64,000 nucleotides of DNA, taken from positions 15,891,311 through 15,955,310 of the forward strand of contig NC_063155.1 in NCBI RefSeq assembly GCF_020921035.1. The letters are read 5' to 3'. Numbering within the stretch: position 1 is the stretch's first letter; every line of letters starts with the position of its first letter. The notes beneath the pieces were generated by a model that made no database searches, was not told the DNA's origin, and saw only the letters and a program-made list of their open reading frames with translations. This document shows positions 21,641 through 31,105 of the stretch, in pieces. The translations under genes and the position numbers were made by a program. Source of the DNA: Rhodamnia argentea (taxonomy: Eukaryota > Streptophyta > Magnoliopsida > Myrtales > Myrtaceae).

Positions 21641-22149
21641 CTGGGCACTGGTTTCTGGTTCCAAAATAACTTGAAGAAAGGATCTCCTTTTGTTTCAGGT
21701 GAACTACCTTATTTACTATGAATCCAACCTCTCTTTGTCCATCTAATCTTGATTTGCTGTAAACAGACGATAGTGTCGTGAAGTCGTATGCCGACAATAA
21801 CGAACCAGCCGTTATGCCTCAGGATCGCCAAAGTTTTGTCCCGAAGTTGATCTTGGATGCTCAATTTTGCTCTTTTCGGTTGATGCGCACAGTTTTACAG
21901 AAGAGTCACAAACAAAGAAACCACATTTAGAGGTTCATGATTATGTAAAATTGCATCAACAAAAAACCTCTCCTGAACCTGAAGCACTCTGCAGTCAAGA
22001 ATTACATCAATAATCAGCCATAGCATCACAGAGAATACTTCCAACTGAATTGCGCCAAGATCATTTACCAAAAACAAAATAACGTTCCTCCACACAATCC
22101 CCAGTTTCTCTGAATAAGAAAGCCTCCGAGTTAGAACCACACCGTGAAT
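21641..22149. other. Intergenic, no gene recognised
   Basis: No repeat shared with the rest of the window was seen and no splice-bounded exon was recognised. Confidence 0.4.
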
Positions 22150-22585
22150 TAAAGCACATCACGCCCTCACTTCATAGTGCCCTGCTTGAGTGAGAGCTCT
22201 GAAACCTTTGTAAGGACGATGAGCGGGAGTCGCGAAATGAGGCTTCCCCCAACCCAGAGCTTCCGATTCGGACCGGTTCTGGTGATTTTGTGGATTCCAA
22301 GGCTTCTCCGCCGGTAACCAGCGAGAAACAGAGAGGAGAATTCGGTGAAGGAATCGTCTACGAAAGGGGACAGCCATTCGAGGTCGGCCAAATCATCATC
22401 CTGCAAAAAAAACTTACAACTTTGGCTCATCAACCACTGACCACTTCAGAGAAAAACCCAAGCATAAGAAAAAGGTAAATAAATGAAGAACCCATTTTTA
22501 GGCAACGATAGAGGATTGTGATTGTTACCGGAACGCTGAGTTCACTGGCGAGCAAAGGCCCAAGTTCGTCTTTTTCGGCTGAAAA
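22150..22585 (-). pseudogene. GATA transcription factor fragment (N-terminal part)
   Basis: On the minus strand, part of a first exon (about 22585-22529) ends LLASELSVP with a donor (CCG/gtaaca). Exon 2 starts at 22400 after a cag acceptor with DDDLADLEWLSPFVDDSF. Joined in phase, this gives the SVPxDDLAxLEWLSxFVxDSF block conserved in class-I plant GATA factors upstream of their zinc finger. A later frame shift leads to KPWNPQNHQNRSESEALGWG and HFATPAHRP, resembling the serine/basic region that follows. The GATA zinc finger itself and the true N terminus are absent. It abuts the C2-2 promoter, so it is probably a captured or duplicated fragment. Confidence 0.72.
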
Positions 22586-22667
22586 TTGCTCCCTCTAAAG
22601 CGAGAGAGCGACATCCTCCCGTCGCTTTCCACTAAAGCAAGCTCCCGTCGCTTTCCTCCCTCTCTCC

Positions 22668-22675
22668 ATATATAG
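22668..22675 (+). promoter_or_regulatory. TATA box of C2-2
   Basis: TATATAGA about 95 bases upstream of the ATG. The same tatatagagacaaccccc string is present before C2-5 (41693). Upstream of it the two promoters differ: this one contains repeated cccgtcgctttcc strings and the GATA fragment. Confidence 0.7.
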
Positions 22676-22770
22676 AGACAACCCCCTCTCAGTCCCTCAG
22701 AGACCAAATTTCTCGTTTCTCCTTTACAAACTCCCTCTCTCTCTCAAAACCATCCTGAAGCGCAGAGATC

Positions 22771-23415
22771 ATGGCGTCCAGGCATCTGGTGACAACCATT
22801 AAGTCGGTCAAGTGCCTCAAGGCCCACGGTGTCTACCTAGTCGTCTCCCTCTCCGGCGACCAGAGCGACAAGAAGCAGCGCACCCCCGTCCACAAGAAAG
22901 GCAGGACCACCAACCCCTGGTTGGGCCACACCTTTGAATTCACCGTGGAAGAGGCCGCGCTTCTCGACGCCCGCCTCGAGTTCAAGATCGAGAAGAAGAA
23001 CACCTTCTTCTGCTTCAAGAAGGGGTCCTTCTTTGGCCGCAAGACTACTTACGTGGTCGGCGAGGTGGATGTGCCCGTCAAGGATCTGCTTGAGAAGGGC
23101 TGCGCCGGCGTCATGGAGGCCAAGCTGCTGAGCTGCCAAGTGTGGACCAAGGGGAAGACCATGGCCGTTCTCGAATTTTCCTGCGAGTTCGGCGAGCTGT
23201 TCCTCGTCGAGGCGCCCCTGGAGCTGGAGGAGGAGATAGTCACGACTACTGAAGCTGCAGAGCGCCATCAGACGGGGAACGCCACTCCGCCGCCGCCCCA
23301 GCATCACCCCGGCCGGAACTTCCTGGGGAGGGTGGGGATCGCTGTGGCCGTGAACGCGATAGCAAGTGTGTTCAGTAACCTCGTATTCGACGGCGGGAAT
23401 TTTACCGATGCCTAG
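22771..23415 (+). CDS. C2-2: short-linker SRC2-like C2 protein
   Basis: An intact 214-residue ORF. The C2 domain (about 1-145) starts VTTIKSVKCLKAHGVYLVVS, has the extra pair Asp-Gln-Ser-Asp after SLSG compared with C2-1, and carries TFFCFKKGSFFGRKTTYVV in place of the Cys-Cys loop. The Pro-rich linker has nearly vanished: only about 20 residues, with a PPPPQ run, separate the acidic stretch from the conserved tail NFLGRVGIAVAVNAIASVFS, ending VFDGGNFTDA. Nearest relative in the window is C2-5, roughly 90-93 percent identical by eye at DNA level, and the two occupy equivalent positions in the duplicated 9-kb unit. Confidence 0.85.
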   Translation: MASRHLVTTIKSVKCLKAHGVYLVVSLSGDQSDKKQRTPVHKKGRTTNPWLGHTFEFTVEEAALLDARLEFKIEKKNTFFCFKKGSFFGRKTTYVVGEVDVPVKDLLEKGCAGVMEAKLLSCQVWTKGKTMAVLEFSCEFGELFLVEAPLELEEEIVTTTEAAERHQTGNATPPPPQHHPGRNFLGRVGIAVAVNAIASVFSNLVFDGGNFTDA

Positions 23416-24170
23416 ATTTGATACGTGAACGAGTAATTCTCGTTCATTTGCACGCGTGTTTGTTTCGTCTTAAGGTATGTTAAGCTGGTTTCGAGTCCTG
23501 TGTCGGTTTGTTAAGTCAGGTTTGTTTGGAAGAGATCTCATCCGATGATGAGATTGATGTTTGTCTTGCTACTTCTCGATTCCGAAAGTGATATGAAAAA
23601 CTTGGATTTTAATGATCCGACACATGTCGCCTGATCGGGCACCGGCTTGAGTCCCGAGAAACCATTTCACAAAATCTTTAAGTCCTACAAAATCTGTGTT
23701 TTTTATTCTGACCAAAAGAAGAAAAAAAAAAAAAGCTAAGGTGGTATTATCGTTAGTATAATTATTCTGCTTTTTTTTTTTTTTGGTCGACGAACCAAGG
23801 AGCTCTTTAGGAGTAAAATGGAATTTTCCTCATTGTTAATATAAGAAATAATCTACGCAAAATACATATTGGCATAATATCTTGAATAAATGGGTATATA
23901 GATATCTTATGAATTTGTGGTTGACGATCGAGAGTTATCGTTATTTCACAATTATATAGGATCAAAGGTGTGATGATGCTTTCGATGATAAAAGTTCAAG
24001 ACAAATTAATATCTTTAGATTAAAAATGCATTTGATTTGAGGTATGGAGTTTATTGCAAAGAAAATTCACCGTGGCAGGAACTTGGGGTAAAACCTATGT
24101 ATACGTCGTGAATGTGGCTGTGGAGGACGTAAGCGTAAAGACCCAATGAATTTCCGAGAGGAAGAAGGGA
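23416..24170. repeat. C2-2 3' flank joined to an inverted intergenic block
   Basis: The first 330 bases are C2 3' flank shared with C2-5. From about 23740 the sequence is the reverse complement of 55460-55860 and 18200-18600, ending near the ggacgtaagcgtaaagaccc string. Confidence 0.7.
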
Positions 24171-24449
24171 TAGAAAAGACCAAAAAAAGATGAATTTGGG
24201 ACTTGAACGGAATTTGACAAAAGATTGGGGGTACAATCGCGAAAGTGAAGAATTATTGTTTGTGAGATTTAATCGTTTAGAGCTAAGATACGAGCAACAG
24301 AAAGACCTCGTGAAAACCTCTTTAACATTTCACCCTCAAAATCAATTCTCTCTCTCTCCTTCAGGAGCGTCAGATTTGTTCATGAAGATTGCCGTTTGAC
24401 CGGAGAAATCAGCCGCTGATCCTTCTCTTTCACCCTCTCATCGTTCGCC

Positions 24450-25100
24450 ATGGATCCCAGCCAGGTGAGTCGAGTCGTCTCTTGTTCTTGTTCGTCTCTG
24501 AGTTTGATTTCTGTCGACATCTCCGGGGTCGATTTGGTCGATTTTCTGTGCTTTTGCCCAAGTTCGGTTCTCGAGCGTTTCCGTAGGGCGTCGTTCGTGC
24601 TTTGGATGTTATCGGTTGGCTCGGTTTTGCATGACAGCGAGATCTGCCTGTGTCGCGGAGTTAGAGCCAGGTCGTTGAGTTGCTCCTTCAATTGAGTTCG
24701 ATTTGAATTTGCGTTATATCGTTCAGATGTAGGCACAGGGTGCATTCGTTGGATCTGGAATTAAAAGTAAGAAGGAGACAAGGAAATGGGGAAGATTTCA
24801 CCTGAATTTTATAATCTTTCAGAGTAGAAGTTAATTGCTACCTCTTCCTCTAGATGGAGGAAGCTCCTTAAGCTGAGAACTGAATTTAAGCCCTTGATTA
24901 AGTATGTTGTCGTTGGTGGTAACACAATTGCTTATGGCTGGATCCTTGGCTTCCTATGGAGACTTTTGTTGGATGTGTTTCCTCCAAGGATAGTCTATGA
25001 TGCTGGGTTATCCCTCAGTTTGAAGGGATCCGATGTGACTGGGAAGGGGGCATGGCACTGGTTTAGAAATGTGATTGTGATTGTGAAGAGCATCCTATGA
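24450..25100 (+). CDS. Unrecognised two-exon gene A (copy 1), probable membrane peptide
   Basis: ATG at 24450 in a strong context (GCCATGG) opens MDPSQ, ending at CAG/gtgagtcgag. An acceptor (tttcagagtag) at 24827 begins a 90-codon exon (24828-25100), giving 95 residues. The peptide has a basic stretch WRKLLKLRTEFKPLIK followed by a hydrophobic segment YVVVGGNTIAYGWILGFLWR, probably membrane-spanning. The stop falls at the junction with a C2 sliver, so the original C terminus may be lost. Copy 2 (43424-44074) keeps the frame with about two amino-acid changes, but the two are so recent that this is weak evidence of selection. It could be the 5' part of a longer gene. Confidence 0.45.
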
Positions 25101-25188
25101 GGTGTGGCCCTCCCAGGTGTTAGCGGTGCTGCCTTTCTTGTGGACGGGGGTGCGCTGCTTGTTGTTGCTTTCGTCGCTGGAGGGACCG
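25101..25188 (-). pseudogene. C2-gene sliver wedged between two unrelated gene pieces
   Basis: About 85 bases antisense to C2 coding DNA. On the minus strand it encodes RTPVHKKGSTANTWEGH, as in C2-8. It starts right after the stop of gene A and ends just before the gene B fragment. The same patch with the same borders is in the second copy (44075-44161), so it predates that duplication. Confidence 0.85.
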
Positions 25189-25197
25189 GCGGCTCAT

Positions 25198-25587
25198 ATG
25201 AGGTACACTGCTAACTACAGACCTAATGTCTCTGAACCTGAAGAGAGATATTGGAGGGACCTGGAGATGTGTTCGCAGGTCCGTCTTTATGGTCAGCAAG
25301 ATCCAAATGTGTCTACAAGAAATTACGTGGCGGGCCATGATCCCGGGTATGGCTTTGGACTCATGGGTTCCATGTCTGTATCGTCCCAGCGAGGAGATGT
25401 GTCTGCGATGCAACGATATGCTCCCCGTTTGGATGAACTGAATCCAATGAGAATGAACAATGTGAGGCCCGAGGCACCCCTGATTCATAGAAACGAGTAC
25501 CTTGATCCTAACAGGGGACTGCAATCTGGATATCGAGGCGATGCTTTTGGTTTTGCTGCTGGTCCTCGTTGGCCATACTCTCGATAG
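25198..25587 (+). pseudogene. Unrecognised gene B, C-terminal exon (copy 1)
   Basis: A clean 129-residue frame from the first Met (25198), with clear protein character: NVSEPEERYWRDLEMCSQVR, YGQQDPNVSTRNYV, then Arg/Pro/Asn-rich sequence ending GFAAGPRWPYSR. It lacks its own promoter and start; the frame simply opens out of the C2 sliver, so it reads as the last exon of a larger protein cut at its 5' side. I do not recognise the family. The low-complexity, Met- and Arg-rich end is common in plant nuclear proteins. Copy 2 at 44171-44560 has the same length. Confidence 0.45.
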
Positions 25588-26192
25588 AATACTTTTGGCT
25601 GGCTTCAAGAATAGGTGCTTGCAGAAGTGATACTAATCTTTTGTTTTCTTCTTTAAGTGAATGCCTTACGCACTAAAGTTATGATTGGGTTGAATAAACC
25701 CCCTCCCCCCTTCTTTTGACTTCGAATAGTGTATGGCTGAAGAAAACCTCCCCTCTCCCCATCTTTGGACTTCAAGTTGGCTATGCGTGGAATTGGCTCG
25801 TCTTTTGCATTGATCTCCCTCTTCTGTCGGATTTCAGCTCCAGTTTAGTCATCGCGAGAAGGATTTTGAATAGTTCAAAAGTTGGATCATGTGGAATCGG
25901 CTCATTGTTTCTGCATCGCCGATTCCAGCTTTGTCTAGCATCAGTTCAAGTGCTAGAATATGCGAAAACTGCTCTTCACTCATCTTCTGCGCTGATCGCT
26001 CTTATCTCAGATTTCAGCTCTGTAAACAGTTATTAAGCCTTTGTTAATCACGAGATGGATGTGCAACTATTCCTGCGGGAATTGGCTATTTATGCTAGCT
26101 TCTGTGTTGATCATTCTTCTCTCATTTTTGCTTGATATTGCACTTAAATGATCATTTTTCTTCAATGCGACACTCTGGAGCAAAGTCTTGGC
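25588..26192 (+). repeat. 3' flank of gene B, nearly identical to 44561-45166
   Basis: No gene is seen. Differences from the second copy are limited to a few substitutions and one C-run length. Confidence 0.8.
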
Positions 26193-27110
26193 ACTAAAGC
26201 GAGTGTCGTACGAAAATTTTGACATTTCTAGTGTCTTTTTCCCTTTTTATTATATGTTAATGTGGTTATATTGAATTGGAGCATAGACTATACGTGTCAT
26301 GAATGCTATGAGTTTATTCGGCTTGAAGAGAACATATAGGGTACTAGCTAGGATCTTAATCAAGGTTCATGGATCTCTCGATTTTCGCATGTTTCATCAT
26401 GCTGGACTTACTAGGACTGGTTTATGAAATTGATCTATTAAGTCATGTGTCAAATTGCGAGTGGTCTTTTAAACAAGTGGGTCATATTCAATGAACCAAT
26501 CACGGACACATTACTTCGTAAAAACCGAATTCATAAACTAGACTTAGTAAGTTTAGCATTGCTTTTTGTACTTTGATGAAATAATACGTGTAATCCGAGG
26601 AAAAATCCGCGTATATGTGGAATGAATATATAGTAATGCTGAATGAAAAGCTTATTCTTGCAAATAAACGCCCAGTGGCATTTGTTAAGCAACCAATTAA
26701 GTAAACTTTACAACTTGTTAAGCAACCAATTAAGTAAACTTTACAACTTCCAATGCCATTGATTGTCCTCGCGTCACGCACAATCAGTGCCTTGAAAGTT
26801 GAATAATTTCAAAGAAGATATGCTGCTATCAAGACCACACAAAAATTGGTGCCATTTCACTTGTTTAACATGAAGTTCCCCGAGAAAAAGCGAAATTTTG
26901 TTGTGGTAAACATAAAAAAAAAAAACGTAAAATAGTTTTTCGACCGAAGGAAATGCAAAATAGCTTGTGCGATTTCGGGATTTGTATATTCCTCCTTTTA
27001 TACCGAAATTAAAGGATGAAAGATGCTCCAGAGTCCAGACTACTATCTTTGAACTCCATAAAAGAGTTCTAACGGAGGCATTCTTGATCATAGAATTACA
27101 TCAATTCATC
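26193..27110. other. About 0.92 kb present only in the first of two paralogous units
   Basis: Both units share cttcaatgcgacactc..ggagcaaagtcttggc. The second unit then goes directly to aagaagaagaagggg (45167). Here about 918 bases intervene. No inverted terminal repeats or clear target duplication were found, so it may be a deletion in the other copy rather than an insertion here. No gene recognised. Confidence 0.65.
26682..26747. repeat. 33-bp perfect tandem duplication
   Basis: ttgttaagcaaccaattaag... is repeated head-to-tail at 26682 and 26715. Confidence 0.9.
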
Positions 27111-27142
27111 AGAAGAAGAAGAAGAAGAAGAAGAAGAAGAAG
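27107..27142. repeat. GAA microsatellite
   Basis: About ten AGA/GAA triplets, much longer than in the second unit (about four), at the edge of the 918-base length difference. Confidence 0.85.
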
Positions 27143-27631
27143 GGGTTAGAGCAATGCATGAGTGGACTGGATATGCAGAGTGATTCATGGTCGTAGTGGG
27201 CTCAAATCTCGAATAATTAGTGAGGAATAAATGATCTCAAATCTTTAGTGTCATTGGTTTTGTTAATTGAGCAGCCCAAGCATGGTCTTCTTCTACTTTA
27301 CTAACATAAACAGGACGGATTAGTTCTGATCCCAAATCTTTTAAAGTGACAACTTCCTTTCACTCCACAAGTCAAAATGACACATGACATAGATAGATCC
27401 AATGGCTCGAAGAACTCCTCTATGAGACGGACAGAATGATTCATACCGGGACTCTTGTAATTGCTTTCCAATTCAAACAAATCCGTAACATAAATATTCA
27501 CGAAAATATTTAAATATAAATTATTTAAAATTAATGAAATTATTATTATTTTATTATTTTAAAAAAAATGTACGCCTGCAATTCTTGATCCAAAGAGAAT
27601 ATCAGCTCAGCTGAGAGATATAAGTGGTTAC

Positions 27632-27919
27632 CGTCCGTTGGTGGCTGATGTGATGAGCTGCAGCTCCAGGTTGTGGTTTTGTAAGAAGAGGGAGAATGTC
27701 GCTGCGATTGCCGCTGACGAGTGCTTTTGTGGGGTCACAATCAACAATCGAAGAGAGTGCCACTATGCATTGACTTGGGAATAATCCCAGGTCAAGGTCG
27801 ACGATTGCAGTAGGATTCGTCGGTCTCGCATGTATTTTGAGGCGGACAAATTGCAAGTCAGGAATGGTTAGGTTCCTCTCCAATTGCCTCGGCGAAATAT
27901 CCAAGTGCAGCGGAAGCAT
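27632..27919 (-). pseudogene. Unrecognised first-exon-like fragment (copy 1)
   Basis: The minus-strand frame runs 96 codons from MLPLHLDISPRQLERNLTIP to HHISHQRT and stops exactly at a donor (GGACG/gtaacc). It contains VDLDLGLFPSQCIVALSSIV. Copy 2 (45956-45669) has the same length and frame. A further minus-strand ORF with LFELESNYKSPGMNHSVRLI (27501-27301) may belong to the same lost gene. The family is unknown. The ATG choice is uncertain because the frame stays open upstream. Confidence 0.35.
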
Positions 27920-28075
27920 CGCGCCCGTCCACCCGATCAATCCGGTTCGGTGAATCGCATCGTTTTTTTGTTCAGTGAATCGCATCTTTTCTTTTCTTTT
28001 ATTTTTTATAAGAGAGAAACTTCGCCGCGAGGTTTTTCCTTTTCTTTTTTTTGGTCGGATTCACCGCGAGGTTTA

Positions 28076-28477
28076 GGGCGTGAATGATAACCATTCTGTT
28101 TCAGAAATAGATTTACGGCTAGAAATAGTTTTTTCTATTTCTGTTTTTGGATGAGTTTCTGAGCAAAAAAAAGTGTTTGATAACAACATAAAATTTCTAC
28201 TTCTGAAAAATGTGTCGGCCGGCGGGAGGGGGCTGTGGAGACCGGCGCCGCCGGCGACTTGTCAGCGGCGGTGGGTATTTGAGAAAAAATGAGATTTCTA
28301 TTTCTGTTTCTTGGAAAAGTAGAAAATTTTTGTTTCTCATTTCTTTTTCAAATCTATTTTCGAAACAACTTTTTGTTTCAGAAATAAAAAAATAGAATTG
28401 CGTTACCAAACGGATTCCTGTTCCAGAAATAGGTTTGAAACAGAAATTCTGTTTCGGGATGGATTTTATGCACCCCC
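28076..28477. mobile_element. Tourist-like MITE with TTA target duplication
   Basis: A 402-bp insertion absent from the paralogous site at 46089-46092, where ggtTTActaactgg is continuous. Here TTA is present on both sides (28073-28075 and 28478-28480). The ends begin GGGCGTG and, reversed, GGGGGTG, and TTCTGTTTCAGAAATAG-type strings recur in both halves. TTA duplication and GGG-type ends fit PIF/Harbinger (Tourist) MITEs. There is no ORF of its own; the centre is GC-rich. Confidence 0.85.
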
Positions 28478-28662
28478 TTACTAACTGGATAGATGGTCAT
28501 GCGATGCCCCGAGATCACTTAAAGATCAATGTTTTGTTTAATCCAATCCCGAGAATTCAACTAGCCTTTGTATATGGAGAGGACTTTAAAAAAGAAGGAA
28601 AAAGAAAACCCTGTGTAAGGAATGGAATTTATAGAAGTTATGAAGGTAGGGATAAGGATACT

Positions 28663-29029
28663 ATAAGTATCATAATTTTAGTACGGCGCTCAATTAAGTG
28701 TAATATTTTTTTTCGACCATTGAAGTGCCATAAATTCTATAAAAAAAAAAATTCACTTGAACGCTATATCTTTCAATCGATCATTAAAGTGTTAAATTTT
28801 TTTAAAAACGTAAACTTAAGTGTTGGGAATCTTATGTAATATAGCACTTGTGGTAAATGTTTTTTAAATGTTATGGCATGGCGCTCAAGCGATCGATTGA
28901 GAAGTTATGTAGCACTTAAGTGATTAGGAAAAAAAAAGGTTACCGCACTCAAGTGAGCATTGGACATAAGCTATGACACTAAAGTAGTTGAGAAAAAAGT
29001 GAGCGCCGTATAAAAGTTATGGCACTTAT
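28663..29029. mobile_element. Second MITE family, ~30-bp inverted ends (copy 1)
   Basis: The left end ataagtatcataattttagt followed by acggcgctca mirrors the right end, reversed ataagtgccataactttt followed by atacggcgctca. It is about 367 bp, AT-rich and without ORF. It is present in both paralogous units (second at 46274-46641), so insertion predates the unit duplication. No unambiguous target duplication was found. Confidence 0.65.
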
Positions 29030-29127
29030 GATGTCATTTTTCCTCGGATTGTGTCCATCGCGCGATCTTTTAAAGCTGAAGAATATATTCTACCGCGACT
29101 TTCTTCTTTTTTAGGATTGTCAATGTC

Positions 29128-30360
29128 AATCACATTTAAATGATCATTTTTCTTCAATGCGACACTCTGGAGCAAATGATATCTGGTTGGCTATTTGTGC
29201 TTCGATTGTGTATCTTTCGATGTTGTTCTGCAATAGGTTCACGCCCGCCAAAGCCCACGCACACGCCGGGCATCGAGGATGAACTTCTGCAAGACTGCAG
29301 TTGCTTGTGTGTCTACTTAGGCCATAAAAGGGCATGATTTCTCGTGCTCTATCGGCTCGTTCAACCATTTTCCATGGTGTTCAAAATTCACAGTTAGCCA
29401 CCGATACTAGAAAAGATGAAGCGACTTCAAGCCATTCACTGGATTAATTTGTTGGAGATGTTGTCCGATAAAAGATGTCGCTCTCTCGGTCAACCACATG
29501 CAATATCTTTAATGAGAATTAGAGTCATTGCAACCATTTCATTATGTCTCAAGCTTTTTTCCATTCTACCTTTTTGGATTTTCTTTTATTTTTTAATGCA
29601 TTCTTGCCTTTTTGGAGAATGCGGTTGTCTCTGAAAAAAAAGTAAATAATGCCCAGGTCGTATGGGGCATTCTCCTCACTTATACCGCATTCTCAAAAAA
29701 AAAAAAAAAAGCAAGAATACATAATAAAAAAAAATCCAAAAAAGCAGAATGTCTTTTCGCTCTTCATACCGAGGGAGTTCGTTCAGTATAATTACCCTCC
29801 GGCCAAGAGTTCAATCTCCATCGCAATCTTTTTCGGATAATTCGTTCAATTCAAGGATAGCTATAATGCCTTGAAGTTCTTTACAACGTCGTTGTAAAGT
29901 TTGCTTAACTTTTCGTGCAATTTCATAATATTCCTCACTAATTATTCGAGATTTGAGCATAGTTGACCTTGAATCTAAAGGATCTATTGCTGAATAGATC
30001 CATTTAGCAGCTAAATCCTCTTGATATCGGAATGCATTGATTCGTGTCAATGTACCTCTCAAGGGCACCGTCTTGAGTCACCATATTCCAACCTGTCGGA
30101 TTGTTTAGGCACATTCGTGTCTATGTACCTATCAATAGAATTTCTTCCATGTGCATTATTTTTCATTTTTTTTTTCAGTTTCCAAATTTTCACGTGTACT
30201 AGGAGTATGCTTTATTTATTTATTTATTTTTGGTAACGTGTGTGTTTTGTTTCCTGGTAAGAGAAAATAATTAAACCAGCATTCGTTGGTTAATTAACCA
30301 TAGTTGGTACTCCACCCGTGTATTTATACAAATTGCAACCATTTCATTATGTCTCAAGCT
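29128..30360 (+). repeat. Dispersed repeat R, copy 2, with atpB fragment
   Basis: Begins at a second occurrence of atgatcatttttcttcaatgcgacactctgg (the first is at 26149), passes through the R body, the antisense atpB piece and a gtaacgtgtgtgttttg segment, and ends near aaattgcaaccatttcatta. Confidence 0.8.
29820..30026 (-). pseudogene. atpB: Chloroplast atpB fragment in the nucleus (NUPT)
   Basis: About 205 bp antisense. It reads [20 protein letters not shown], then a degenerate [17 protein letters not shown] and [14 protein letters not shown]. Plastid ATP synthase beta subunit has [20 protein letters not shown] and VKQTLQRYKELQDIIAIL at this place. The gene beyond both ends is missing. The fragment is embedded in repeat R, so it spread by nuclear duplication after one plastid transfer. 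Confidence 0.88.
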
Positions 30361-31105
30361 TCTTTTCAATCTGAATGCAGGGGATTTTTGACAGGGGACA
30401 GAATTTGAGTGCTTAAACCCATATCAGCATGAGTACCGAGGATTCCATTTCGTTCATGCCCAAGCAAATATAGATCTGCCTTTTGTTCCAAAAAAAGTAA
30501 AACCTGAATTTTCTGGCATCTCGATTCGTTGGTTGAGAGAAGACAGCTGAACTCTAGTGATACTTCCAAACTGTTTCTGCACCTAGTCTTAATCAGGGCA
30601 CGGCCATCGTAGTGAAAGCTAAGTGCCCATGTCAAAGTTAGAAATGGAAAATTCATCTATGGCTTGGCTCACCATAAACCAACCCCCATCTTTTCAGTTT
30701 TTCAGTGCAGTGAACTTATGTTGCCTTAATTTGCGCAAAACATGTCGGAACAATTTCACCTGGAGGATAAACAACGTATATGAGAGAGCTCGGTGTTTGT
30801 CGTGAATTCATAATAGGAAACCACAGTAGACGACCAAGGTTTGATCCCGCTCTTAGAACAATCCCAAGTGAAAACCAACATTAGAAAATCCAAGTTACAG
30901 ATAACTTTGTGAATCGAGAAGTAGCAAGACAACATCAAACTCATCATTATTTAAGCCCGATAAGAGATCGGACAAAATCTCTTCAAACAACCCAAATCTA
31001 ACAAATCGGCATGAAACTCAAACCAACTTCACATACCTTAAGACAAAACAAATACGTATGCAAATGAAATTCATTTCTGAGTGAATAAGAACACTCGTTC
31101 ACATA
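30361..31105 (-). repeat. C2-3 3' flank (inverse of 21092-21640)
   Basis: Contains the complements of the C2-1 downstream strings, for example ccatcgtagtgaaagctaagtgc and gaatcgagaagtagcaag. No gene. Confidence 0.75.

Noticed and set aside
24380..24745. 121-residue minus-strand ORF (also 43354-43719) opposite gene A exon 1 and intron
   Set aside because: Overlaps a well-formed exon 1/donor on the plus strand, has low-information composition and is conserved only because the two copies are almost identical.
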